The position numbers and the translations under genes were made by a program. This document shows positions 1-6,871 of a stretch of 21,337 nucleotides of DNA, in pieces. This DNA is from JAJTHJ01 sp046316025 (GTDB lineage: Bacteria; Pseudomonadota; Gammaproteobacteria; Burkholderiales; Burkholderiaceae_F): contig JBKCXU010000025.1 in NCBI GenBank assembly GCA_046316025.1, forward strand, positions 1-21,337, read 5' to 3'. How positions within the stretch are numbered: position 1 is the first letter of the stretch; each line of letters opens with the position of its first letter. The notes beneath the pieces are model-generated. The model was not told the origin of the DNA. It made no database searches and was given only the letters and a program-made list of their open reading frames with translations.

Positions 1-2
1 AC

Positions 3-1160
3 GCCGGCGACACGCACTACGCGCGCAACCCCAACCTGGGGTTCGTCTACCTGACCGACGCGCTGGCGCCGCAGGCCGAGCAGATCCTGACGCTGCTCAA
101 GCTGCGCACCGGGGTGGCCAACTGGGTCGGCGCCGCCGGCATCGGCATCGCCGCGGGCGCCACCGAGTTCATGGACGAGCCGGCGCGGGCGGTGATGCTG
201 GGCGAGTTCCGCCCGGGCAGCGTGAACGTGTTTTCCGGCACGCAGCGGCCGCCGGCGGCAGGCACGCGCACCGACCGCGGCAGCGCCGCCGCGCACACGG
301 CGCTGGTGCATGCCGACCCGGAAACGCCCGAGCTGCCCGAGCTGATCGCCGACATGGCGCGCAAGGTGGACAGCGGGTATCTCTTCGGCGGCGTGGTGAG
401 CAGCCGCAGTCGGCCGGTACAGATCGCCGACCGCGTGCTGACCGGCGGCCTGTCGGGGGCGGTGTTCGGCGCCGACGTGGACGTGGTCTCGCGCGTCACG
501 CAAGGCGTTCATCCGCTGGCGCGCGCCGCGCGCCGCCGCGCGACCGAGGCGCAGGACAACCTGATCCTCGAGCTCGACGGCCGGCCGGCGCTGGAAGCGC
601 TGCTGGAAGACGCCGGAATCCGCTCCAAGGCCGAGGCGCTGGCAGGCGATGCGCCCACGCGCGAGGACGCCGCGCGCCAGCGCGCGCAGTTGCAGGCGCT
701 GGGGCGGCGCGGCTTGTTCGTCGGCATCGCGCCCGAGGCCGACGGTTACCGCGAGGCGCGCCCCGCGCTGCGCGACGACTATCTGGTGCGGCACGTGGTG
801 GCGATCGACCCCGGCCGCGGCGCGGTGGCGATTGCGGCGACGGTCGAGCCGGGCATGGGCATCACCTTCTGCACCCGCGACGACAATGCCGCGCGGCGCG
901 ATCTGGTGCGCATCTGCGCGGAGATCCGCGACCACTTGCATGAGCAGAGCGAAGCGCGCGGCGAAGACGTGACGCCGCGCGGCGCGGTGTACGTGTCCTG
1001 CCTGGGTCGCGGCAGCCACATGTTCGGCGAGCCGCACGAGGAGCTGCGCGTGATCCGCCAGCAATTGGGCGACGTGCCGCTGGTGGGGTTTTATGCCGGC
1101 GGCGAGATCGGCGGGAAGAACTTGTACGGGTTTACCGGCGTGTTGACGGTTTTCTGTTGA
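3..1160 (+). CDS. FIST-domain sensory protein (5' end outside window)
   Basis: The reading frame is open from the left edge, so the true start lies outside the window; the GTG at 114 is internal because residues before it (LGFVYLTDALAPQAEQIL) continue the FIST N-domain pattern. The C-terminal part (CLGRGSHMFGEPHEEL, then VPLVGFYAGGEIGG and LYGFTGVLTVF) is the typical end of the FIST_C domain. FIST proteins are thought to be small-ligand sensors, often linked to signal transduction. No output domain is visible in the part present, so it may act as a stand-alone soluble sensor. It converges on the minus-strand litR/photolyase operon, and its stop codon lies inside a shared hairpin. The family call is firm; ligand and role are unknown. 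Confidence 0.85.
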   Translation, partial: AGDTHYARNPNLGFVYLTDALAPQAEQILTLLKLRTGVANWVGAAGIGIAAGATEFMDEPARAVMLGEFRPGSVNVFSGTQRPPAAGTRTDRGSAAAHTALVHADPETPELPELIADMARKVDSGYLFGGVVSSRSRPVQIADRVLTGGLSGAVFGADVDVVSRVTQGVHPLARAARRRATEAQDNLILELDGRPALEALLEDAGIRSKAEALAGDAPTREDAARQRAQLQALGRRGLFVGIAPEADGYREARPALRDDYLVRHVVAIDPGRGAVAIAATVEPGMGITFCTRDDNAARRDLVRICAEIRDHLHEQSEARGEDVTPRGAVYVSCLGRGSHMFGEPHEELRVIRQQLGDVPLVGFYAGGEIGGKNLYGFTGVLTVFC

Positions 1161-1217
1161 CTGTGTTGTCCATTAACCGACAACACACAACCGACAACCG
1201 ACAACAGAAAACGGTCA
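1144..1217. terminator. Convergent bidirectional hairpin between FIST gene and litR operon
   Basis: The outer arms TGACGGTTTTCTGTTG (1144-1159) and CAACAGAAAACGGTCA (1202-1217) pair at 15 of 16 positions. An inner perfect 9-bp stem, TGTGTTGTC (1162-1170) with GACAACACA (1179-1187), closes an 8-nt loop. The right side contains 7-nt tandem units, CCGACAA at 1177, 1191 and 1198, with a diverged unit CACACAA at 1184. The structure covers the stop codons of both convergent genes, and the arms carry runs of T or A in either direction, so a bidirectional terminator is the natural reading. Confidence 0.6.
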
Positions 1218-1775
1218 GTTGAGCTTGTCCGGCGGCTGCCCGCTCGGCGCGCCGGAAATCTCCAGCGCCTCCATCCACGGCGGCCCTTTGTCCGGCCACC
1301 ACTCGGCCTGCTTGACGAAGCGCGCCAGCAAGCCCAGCGTGCGGTGCGAGGAGGGCCGGTCGAGCGTCAAGCGCGCGGGCGGCGCGCCGGCGGATTCGAT
1401 GTCGATCACGCAGCCGCCCGGCTGCGGCTTGATCTGCAAGCCCAGCACCAGCGCCGGCGGCGTTTGCGCCATCACGCGCGCCGACGGCTCCGCAGTGGCC
1501 TGCGCGCGCGCCTGCGCCGCGGCGTGCTCCATCGACAGCGCCTCGCCCACCAGGGCCGAGGGCAGCTTGTTGGCGAGCGGGTTGGAGTTGGTGAGCCAAT
1601 GCGCCATCGCCTCGCCCCAGCGCAACACGATGCGGCGCGTGAGCCAGAAGGCGCGCGCGTTGCCGACAGCGTCGGCGGCGTCCAGCCGCAGCCGGTCTTC
1701 GACCGCGGCGAAGCCCACCGAGATGCGGTGGATCTGGAACGGCGGCGGGGCGGCGGGTGCGGCGGGGGCGTTCAT
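1215..1775 (-). CDS. Uncharacterised 186-residue protein, last gene of litR operon
   Basis: I do not recognise this family. The protein has an Ala/Pro-rich N-terminus (residues 1-12), then a basic and hydrophobic segment (FQIHRISVGFAAVEDRLRL and FWLTRRIVLRW), a central Ala-rich helical region, and a C-terminal half with alternating polar and hydrophobic residues that suggests beta strands, ending in a Trp-rich segment (AEWWPDKGPPWMEAL). No signal peptide, transmembrane segment or Cys cluster is visible. The ATG lies 10 nt after the SDR stop, so it is probably co-transcribed with litR, the photolyase and the SDR. Codon use matches the neighbours, which supports a real gene. Function is not assigned. 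Confidence 0.7.
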   Translation of the reverse strand: MNAPAAPAAPPPFQIHRISVGFAAVEDRLRLDAADAVGNARAFWLTRRIVLRWGEAMAHWLTNSNPLANKLPSALVGEALSMEHAAAQARAQATAEPSARVMAQTPPALVLGLQIKPQPGGCVIDIESAGAPPARLTLDRPSSHRTLGLLARFVKQAEWWPDKGPPWMEALEISGAPSGQPPDKLN

Positions 1776-1785
1776 GCACGCAAGC

Positions 1786-2580
1786 CTACATCGTGTAATT
1801 GAGCGCCAGCCGGCCGCCGTCCGGATAGACGATGCTGCCGGTCAGATACGCCGCATCGTCGCTGGCGAGGAAGACCGCCACGCGGGCGACTTCGTCCGGC
1901 TCGCCCAGGCGGCCCAAGGGGGTGCGCTTGAGAATCCGCTCGCGCGCGGCTTCGTTGGTGAGCACGGCGGTCTTCAGCAGTTCGGTGGCAATCGAGCCGG
2001 GGCCGATGCCCATCACGCGGATGCCGCGGGGTGCCAACGCAATGGCCATCACCTTGGTCAGTTGGTTCACGCCGCCCTTGCTGACCGTGTAAGGCACCTG
2101 GTTGGCAATCGCCAGCACCGCATTGACCGAACTCATGTTGACGATCACGCCGCGCTCGCTGCCGGCCGGCGCGCCGGCGCGCGGCGACTGCGCGGCCATC
2201 TGGCGCGCAGCGGCCTGGCCGCAGAGGAAGGCGCCGTTGAGGTTGACGCGCAGCACGCGGTCGAAGTCGTCCTCCGTGAGGTCGAGAAAGTCCGCCGCGT
2301 GCACGATGCCGGCGTTGTTGACGAGCACATCGAGCCGGCCGTAATGCTCCACCGCAAAGCGCACGAGGCGCGCGGCCTCGGCGGCGTCGCCGACGTCGCA
2401 ACGGCAGGCGATGGCGCTGCCGCCGGCGGCGGCGATGTCGCGGGCCAGTGCCGTGGCGCCGAGTTCGTTGCTGTCGGCGAGAACGACGAAGGCGCCTTCT
2501 TCGGCCATGGCGCGCGCGCAGGCCGCGCCGATACCTTGCGCGGCGCCGGTGACGATGGCGATGCGTTGGGCGAGCTTCAT
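1786..2580 (-). CDS. Short-chain dehydrogenase/reductase (classical SDR)
   Basis: This is a 264-residue classical SDR, the usual length. It has the nucleotide-binding TGAAQGIG motif at residues 11-18, the NNAG motif at 88-91, catalytic Asn114, Ser150/Ser151, Tyr164 and Lys168 (YTVSK), and PG after strand 6. An acidic residue (Asp36 in LADSNE) after beta-strand 2 suggests NAD rather than NADP, which is inference. The C-terminal YPDGG is typical of the FabG/3-hydroxybutyrate dehydrogenase branch. The ATG follows the photolyase stop by 5 nt, so it belongs to the litR operon. SDRs are common members of light-inducible clusters, but the substrate cannot be told from sequence. Confidence 0.85.
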   Translation of the reverse strand: MKLAQRIAIVTGAAQGIGAACARAMAEEGAFVVLADSNELGATALARDIAAAGGSAIACRCDVGDAAEAARLVRFAVEHYGRLDVLVNNAGIVHAADFLDLTEDDFDRVLRVNLNGAFLCGQAAARQMAAQSPRAGAPAGSERGVIVNMSSVNAVLAIANQVPYTVSKGGVNQLTKVMAIALAPRGIRVMGIGPGSIATELLKTAVLTNEAARERILKRTPLGRLGEPDEVARVAVFLASDDAAYLTGSIVYPDGGRLALNYTM

Positions 2581-2585
2581 GGGCG

Positions 2586-4133
2586 TTACAGAACGTCGAG
2601 GGCGTCGAGCATACGCGCGGCCTCGGCGCGGAGGGCGGCGCGCTCGGCGGCCGGCAGCCGGGCCACGCTCTTGGCCATCAGGATCGTGCGCGGGCTGGCG
2701 GCAAGCGCGTCGCGGTGCCGGTCGAGAAACGCCCAGTACAGCACCGTCACCGGGCAGGCGCGCTCGCCGCTGCGCTGCGCGGGCCGGTAGCGGCAACCCG
2801 CGCAGTAGTTGCTCTGCCGCTTGATGTACTGGCCGCTGGCGATATAGGGCTTGCTGGTGAAGCGCCCGCCGTCGGCAAAGAGCGCCATGCCGGCGACGTT
2901 GGGCAGTTCGACCCACTCGACCGCGTCCACGTACACGGCCAGATACCAGTCGGCCACCTGCCGCGGCTCGATGCCGGCCAGCAGCGCAAACTGGCCGGTG
3001 ACCATCAGCCGCTGGATGTGGTGGGCAAAGCCGTAGTCGAGCGTCTGGCCGACGCACTCGCGCATGCAGGCCATCTGCGTCTGGCCGGTCCAGTACCAGC
3101 GCGGCAAGGCGCGCGTGTGGCCGTAGAAATTGGCCTGCGCGAGCTGCGGCATGAACTGCCAATACACGCCGCGGATGAACTCGCGCCAGCCGAGCACCTG
3201 GCGCACGAAACCCTCCACACTCGCCAGCGGCGCGGCGCCGGCCTGCCAGGCGGCGACCGCGGCGTCGATCACTTCGCGCGGATGCAGCAGCTTGAGGTTC
3301 AGGCTGGTGGACAGCAGCGCGTGCCAGCCAAAGGGCGTGCCGGTCCACATCGCGTCCGGATAGGGGCCGCAGTGCGGCAGCCGCTCGGCGACCAAGCGTT
3401 CGAGTGCGGCCAAGGCCTGCGCGCGCGTGACCGGCCAGGCAAAGTGCGCGAGCGAGCCGGGGTGCTGCGGAAAGGTCTTGTCCACCAGCGCCAGCACCGC
3501 CTGCGTCGTCGCATCCGGCGCGAACGGGGCGGGCGACGGAATCGCGCCGGGGCCGCTCTTGGGAAAGGGCTTGCGGTTGTCGGCGTCGAAGTTCCACTGG
3601 CCGCCGGCGGGCTCGTTATCGGCATCGACCAGGACCTGCTCGCGGCGGCGCATCCAGCGGTAGAAAAACTCCAAGCGCAACTCTCGCTTGCTGCCGGCCC
3701 AGGCGGCGAACTGCGCGCGCGAGCAGAGGAAGTGCGCATCGGGCAGCTCGGTCAAGCGCAGGCCGCGCGCGGCGGCCAAAGCGCGAATGGCCTCGCGCAG
3801 GCGCCACTCGCCCGGCTCGACCACAACGAGCTCCGCGGGCTGCGCGCGATCCAGTACGCGGGCGAGGCGGTCGGTCAGCGCGGGACAGTGGGCGAACCGC
3901 GGATCGTCGAGCGTCACGTAGTCCAGCGGCAGGCCGCGCTTGCGCAGTTCGGCGGCGTAGTGGCGCATCGCCGCCAGGAACAACGCGATGCGCGCCTTGT
4001 GGCTCCAGACGTGGGTGGCTTCGCCGGGCGCTTCGATCAGCAGCAGCCGGTCGCGCGTGGGGTCGAGCGCGGCAAGCTGCGGTGAGTCGTGCGCGAGTTG
4101 ATCGCCGAGGATCAGCCGCAGACGCTGCGTCAT
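2586..4133 (-). CDS. phrB: PhrB-type iron-sulfur (6-4) photolyase / bacterial cryptochrome
   Basis: This 515-residue protein belongs to the deoxyribodipyrimidine photolyase-related family (COG3046, FeS-BCP), flavoproteins that use blue light to repair (6-4) photoproducts or to signal. The N-terminal antenna domain starts RLILGDQL. In the C-terminal FAD domain, Cys356, Cys444, Cys447 and Cys460 have spacings of 88, 3 and 13, the same as the 4Fe-4S ligands of Agrobacterium PhrB (350, 438, 441, 454). His371-His372 fall where PhrB has its catalytic His365-His366. Family members bind FAD and a lumazine antenna. The ATG overlaps the DUF2256 stop (ATGA), placing it in the litR operon, so light-dependent expression is likely. 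A repair function fits better than a pure cryptochrome because the His pair is intact. Confidence 0.92.
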   Translation of the reverse strand: MTQRLRLILGDQLAHDSPQLAALDPTRDRLLLIEAPGEATHVWSHKARIALFLAAMRHYAAELRKRGLPLDYVTLDDPRFAHCPALTDRLARVLDRAQPAELVVVEPGEWRLREAIRALAAARGLRLTELPDAHFLCSRAQFAAWAGSKRELRLEFFYRWMRRREQVLVDADNEPAGGQWNFDADNRKPFPKSGPGAIPSPAPFAPDATTQAVLALVDKTFPQHPGSLAHFAWPVTRAQALAALERLVAERLPHCGPYPDAMWTGTPFGWHALLSTSLNLKLLHPREVIDAAVAAWQAGAAPLASVEGFVRQVLGWREFIRGVYWQFMPQLAQANFYGHTRALPRWYWTGQTQMACMRECVGQTLDYGFAHHIQRLMVTGQFALLAGIEPRQVADWYLAVYVDAVEWVELPNVAGMALFADGGRFTSKPYIASGQYIKRQSNYCAGCRYRPAQRSGERACPVTVLYWAFLDRHRDALAASPRTILMAKSVARLPAAERAALRAEAARMLDALDVL

Positions 4134-4282
4134 GGGCTGCGCGCCGCGCGGCGGCAGCGGTCGGAGCAGTAACGGACTTGCTCCCAGGTGCGCGCCCAGC
4201 GACGCCGCCAGGTCATCGGCCGCCCGCAGGCCGCGCAGGGCTTCTCGGGCAGCGCAGTCTTGTTGCCGGCAAATCGCTTCAT
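4130..4282 (-). CDS. DUF2256 small zinc-ribbon protein
   Basis: This gene encodes 50 residues. The pattern CAACGRPMTWRRRW followed by YCSDRC gives two Cys pairs (CxxC and CxxxC) expected to bind one zinc, with the WR..W core and C-terminal basic tail that mark DUF2256. Its function is unknown, but members regularly sit next to or fused to photolyase/cryptochrome genes, and the same is seen here. The ATG overlaps the litR stop and the TGA overlaps the photolyase start, both as ATGA, which implies translational coupling. It is too short for many gene callers. The identification is firm from the Cys pattern and neighbours. Confidence 0.88.
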   Translation of the reverse strand: MKRFAGNKTALPEKPCAACGRPMTWRRRWARTWEQVRYCSDRCRRAARSP

Positions 4283-5196
4283 CGCGCCGCGCCGCGCCAG
4301 GCTTGCACCGCCGGGTCGATGGCTGCCAACGAGTCGAGCACCCGCGCCGGCAGCGCGCGGCGCCCGTGCAGCGCCGGGCAACTGCCGCCGACCCAGAGCT
4401 GCACCCGCGCCGGCAGTGCGGCGCGCAATTCGGCCAGACCGTCGAGCACCTGGCGCGCAGCCATCACGCCGGTAAACGACAGGGCGACGATGTCGGCGCG
4501 CTGCGCCGCGGCCGCGCGCACGATGTCCGCCAGCGGCGTTTGCACGCCGAGCGAGACGCAGCGGGCGCCCGCCAGCGCGAACATCGCCTCGGCCATCAAC
4601 AGCCCCAGGCCGTGCTGCTCGCGCGGCAGTGTGGTCAGCAGCACGCGCGGTGCGCCATCGTCGGCCGGCGCCGGGACCGTGGCGATCGCCTGACGCAGCA
4701 GCGACTGCACGGTTTCGGAAAACAGGTGCTCCTCGTAGACCTGCAACTCGCCGCGGCTCCAGGCCTCGCCCACAAGCACGGTCAGCGGTGCGATCACGCG
4801 TTGCAGCAACCCGGCCAGCCCGAGCCGCAGCAGATGCTGGGCCAGCGCGCGGCGCAGGTCCTCGGCCTGGTGCGCGCGGATCAGCGCCAGCAGCGCGCCG
4901 AGGTCTTCGGCATCGGCAGGCTCGGCGGCGCCGGCCGCGGTGCCGGCACCCGCCAGCCGCCGCAGCCGATCCACCGGCAAGCCTGCGACTCGACCGGGGC
5001 GATGGCCGGAATCGACCAGCCGCTTGAGCACGCGCAGTTTGTCGACCTGCGCGAGCGGATAGGCGCGCTCGCCCTGCGCGTCGCGCAGCGGCTTGGGAAA
5101 ACCGTACCTGCGCTCCCAAGCGCGCAGCGTGTCCTTGGGCAGGCCGGTGTCGCGCTCGACGGCGGCGATCGAAAGCGTGTCGGTGGCGCGGGTCAT
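4279..5196 (-). CDS. litR: MerR-family regulator with cobalamin-binding domain (LitR/CarH type photoreceptor)
   Basis: This is a 305-residue protein. An N-terminal MerR winged-helix domain (residues 8-75, with TLRAWERRYGFP) is followed by a helical bundle and a Rossmann-type B12 domain. The W-x9-EH signature of CarH-type B12 light sensors is present (Trp146, Glu156, His157), as is the ExHxxG cobalamin motif (Glu193, His195 as lower ligand, Gly198), Ser240 and GG at 270-271. In the known mechanism the protein binds adenosylcobalamin, represses in the dark, and releases DNA when light breaks the Co-C bond. I chose the ATG at 5196; a TTG at 5265 would add 23 residues unlike the family. It heads the operon with DUF2256 and phrB and probably controls it. 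Direct light sensing is inferred from the motifs. Confidence 0.88.
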   Translation of the reverse strand: MTRATDTLSIAAVERDTGLPKDTLRAWERRYGFPKPLRDAQGERAYPLAQVDKLRVLKRLVDSGHRPGRVAGLPVDRLRRLAGAGTAAGAAEPADAEDLGALLALIRAHQAEDLRRALAQHLLRLGLAGLLQRVIAPLTVLVGEAWSRGELQVYEEHLFSETVQSLLRQAIATVPAPADDGAPRVLLTTLPREQHGLGLLMAEAMFALAGARCVSLGVQTPLADIVRAAAAQRADIVALSFTGVMAARQVLDGLAELRAALPARVQLWVGGSCPALHGRRALPARVLDSLAAIDPAVQAWRGAAR

Positions 5197-5251
5197 GGCG
5201 TGCTGTTCGGGGGGCGTCGTCAGGTCGGCGAAGTTACCGGAACCCGCCTCC

Positions 5252-5262
5252 ACTGTCTTGGA
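5252..5262. promoter_or_regulatory. Candidate operator upstream of litR (weak)
   Basis: A short inverted repeat TGTC-TTG-GACA lies 56 nt upstream of the litR ATG, in the 144-bp gap between the divergent litR and vapB starts. On the minus strand it reads as part of TTGTCCAAGACAG, whose TTGTCC could be a -35 box, but no good -10 at normal spacing was found. MerR-type light regulators usually bind inverted repeats near the -35 of their own promoter. The site is short and could be chance. Confidence 0.2.
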
Positions 5263-5304
5263 CAAAGCTCAACTACCCCTGCACGCGCACGCTGCCGCTA
5301 AACT

Positions 5305-5322
5305 GCGGTCTATACCGCGGTA
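5305..5322. promoter_or_regulatory. Probable VapB(C) autoregulatory operator
   Basis: Two overlapping palindromes precede vapB: GCGGT-CTAT-ACCGC (5305-5318, perfect 5-bp arms) and TACCGCGGTA (5313-5322, perfect). They lie 18-36 nt upstream of the vapB ATG, where AbrB-fold antitoxins with their toxins typically repress their own operon. The TATA inside the first palindrome may be part of a -10 box. Assignment is by position and symmetry only. Confidence 0.5.
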
Positions 5323-5340
5323 GATCACAGGGGCCCGCCA

Positions 5341-5598
5341 ATGCGCACCGCCAAGTTGTTCAAGAACGGCCGCAGCCAGGCCGTACGGCTGCCCGCGGAG
5401 TTCCGCTTCGAGGGCGACGAGGTCTATATCCGCCGCGACCCGGACACCGGCGACGTGATCCTCTCCGCGCGTAACAAGAAGTTTGAGCAGTGGCTCAAAC
5501 TGCGCGACAAACTCGCGGCGCAGATGACGACGGAGGACTTCGCCGTGCTCGACAACCTGCGCGATCCCGGCCCCGCGCAGGAACGCGACTGGCCATGA
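5341..5598 (+). CDS. vapB: VapB-type antitoxin (AbrB/MazE fold)
   Basis: This 85-residue protein has the swapped-hairpin AbrB N-terminus: RTAKLFKNGRSQAVRLPAEFRFEGDEVYI is the standard VapB/MazE DNA-binding pattern (residues 2-30). The acidic and Pro-containing C-terminus (EDFAVLDNLRDPGPAQERDWP) is the expected toxin-binding tail. It neutralises VapC and, with it, represses the operon, probably through the palindromes just upstream. Its TGA overlaps the vapC ATG. The pair is inserted between litR and folE2, genes that otherwise form a light-responsive neighbourhood. The family call is firm. Confidence 0.92.
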   Translation: MRTAKLFKNGRSQAVRLPAEFRFEGDEVYIRRDPDTGDVILSARNKKFEQWLKLRDKLAAQMTTEDFAVLDNLRDPGPAQERDWP

Positions 5599-6002
5599 GC
5601 GCCACCCTGATGCTCGACACCAATGCGGCCTCGGGCTTCATCAAGAGCGAGGCGGCCATCGAGCGCCTGGCGAGAGACCACGATTTCTGCATCTCGGTGC
5701 TGACGGAAGCCGAGCTGCGCTTCGGGCTTGCGCGCGGGCCGGTCCGCGCCGAGTTGCGCCGACTGGTCGAGGGCTTTCTGGACAGCGCCGATATCCGCGT
5801 GTGGGACTCCGCCTGTGCCCGCCAGTACGGCCGGCTGCGGGCGGAGTTGCAGGCCAGTGGCCGGCCGCTCGCGCCGATGGACCTGATGATCGCCACCCAC
5901 GCCCTTGCCGCTCACTGCACGCTGGTCACCGCCGACCGCCGCTTTGCTGCGGTACCCGGCCTGCGCGTGCTGGATTGGCGCGACCCCGGCGCCGGCCATT
6001 GA
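5595..6002 (+). CDS. vapC: VapC-type PIN-domain toxin ribonuclease
   Basis: This 135-residue PIN-domain protein is of normal VapC length. The metal-binding acidic residues are present: Asp8 (LMLDTN), Glu38/Glu40 (LTEAEL), Asp96 (PMDLMIATHAL) and Asp114 (TADRRF). These ligate Mg/Mn for endonucleolytic cleavage of tRNA or rRNA in characterised members; the target here is unknown. The ATG overlaps the vapB stop (ATGA). Longer readings from upstream would overlap vapB extensively and are not needed. The active site is intact, so the toxin should be functional. Confidence 0.92.
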   Translation: MSATLMLDTNAASGFIKSEAAIERLARDHDFCISVLTEAELRFGLARGPVRAELRRLVEGFLDSADIRVWDSACARQYGRLRAELQASGRPLAPMDLMIATHALAAHCTLVTADRRFAAVPGLRVLDWRDPGAGH

Positions 6003-6040
6003 GCGACAATTCGCCCCTCGCGAAATCCGACGACCCCGGA

Positions 6041-6063
6041 AAATAGGGGTCAGACCCCTATTT
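6041..6063. repeat. 23-nt near-perfect palindrome directly upstream of folE2
   Basis: Arms AAATAGGGGTC (6041-6051) and GACCCCTATTT (6053-6063) are perfect 11-bp inverted repeats around a single A. The element ends 4 nt before the folE2 ATG and takes the place of a normal ribosome-binding site; the only purine-rich stretch, AGGGG, is inside the left arm. GGGGTCAGACCCC-like palindromes are, from memory, common dispersed repeats in beta- and gammaproteobacteria, often near REP-associated transposases. It may be a mobile repeat, an operator or an RNA hairpin. Confidence 0.7.
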
Positions 6064-6067
6064 CCTC

Positions 6068-6871
6068 ATGAACGTGCGCGACACCCTTTTCCTGCCCGAC
6101 GTGCAAGGTGCGACCGACGCCCGCAATGTGGCGATCGCCCGCGTGGGCGTGCGCTCGATGCGCTGGCCGCTCACCGTGGCCACCGCGCAGGGCAGGCCGC
6201 AGCCGACCGTGGCCGAGGCCGACATGGTCGTGGCGCTGCCCGCCACGCAAAAGGGCACGCACATGTCGCGCTTTATCGAGGTACTGCAACGGCAGGCCGA
6301 GCCGCTCGCCGTCGGCGCGCTGCCCGGACTGTTGTCTGCGATGCTGGCGCGGCTGGATGCGGAGCGCGGCGAGATCGAGCTGCGCTTCCCGTTCTTCGTC
6401 ACCAAGCGCGCGCCGGTGTCGGGTGTGGAAAGCCTGCTCGACTATCAGGTGCAGTGGCGGGTCGCCGGCCCCGCGCAGGCGGCCAGCGTCACGCAGACCG
6501 TCGTGGTGCCGGTGACGAGCCTGTGCCCATGCAGCAAGAAAGTGGCCGACTACGGCGCGCACAACCAGCGCTCGCACATCACCATTGCGGCGGAGCTGGC
6601 GGGTGAGCTGTCGTTGGAGCGGCAGATCCGCATTGCCGAAGAAGCCGCCTCCAGCGAGATGTGGGCACTGCTCAAGCGCCCCGACGAGAAGTACGTGACC
6701 GAGCGCGCCTACGACAACCCCAAGTTTGTCGAAGACATGGTGCGCGACGTGGCGCTGGCACTGGACCGCGAGCCGGCGGTGGCGGCCTATCGCGTCGAGG
6801 TCGAGAACTTCGAGTCGATCCACAACCACTCGGCCTACGCGCAGGTCGAGCGCGACAAGCGCGGCGAGTGA
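6068..6871 (+). CDS. folE2: GTP cyclohydrolase I type 2 (FolE2)
   Basis: This 267-residue protein has the usual FolE2 length. It converts GTP to 7,8-dihydroneopterin triphosphate, the first step of folate and pterin synthesis, with a broader metal choice than FolE1. Recognisable blocks are LPDVQ near the N-terminus, KGTHMSRF (62-69) and SLCPCSKKVADYGAHNQRSH (151-170). Cys153 and His165 have the 12-residue spacing of the metal-binding Cys/His pair of the family. FolE2 genes are often Zur-controlled or found in light-inducible photolyase clusters; no Zur box was identified. The stop overlaps the GTG start of the flavoprotein gene. The folate product could feed the antenna chromophore of other photolyases, which is inference. 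Confidence 0.95.
   Translation: MNVRDTLFLPDVQGATDARNVAIARVGVRSMRWPLTVATAQGRPQPTVAEADMVVALPATQKGTHMSRFIEVLQRQAEPLAVGALPGLLSAMLARLDAERGEIELRFPFFVTKRAPVSGVESLLDYQVQWRVAGPAQAASVTQTVVVPVTSLCPCSKKVADYGAHNQRSHITIAAELAGELSLERQIRIAEEAASSEMWALLKRPDEKYVTERAYDNPKFVEDMVRDVALALDREPAVAAYRVEVENFESIHNHSAYAQVERDKRGE

Noticed and set aside
1177..1205. CCGACAA repeats considered as a CRISPR-like array
   Set aside because: Units are 7 nt without spacers and sit in a hairpin; no cas gene is present.
1219..2790. Long plus-strand open frame opposite the SDR and hypothetical genes
   Set aside because: It is the antisense shadow of high-GC genes; the minus-strand SDR with a full catalytic motif explains the region.
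2715..4085. 456-codon plus-strand open frame opposite the photolyase
   Set aside because: Low-complexity translation, no known motif, and fully antisense to a gene with intact Fe-S ligands.
5197..5265. TTG start extending LitR by 23 residues
   Set aside because: The added residues precede the conserved MerR domain, are unlike the family, and run through the probable promoter region.
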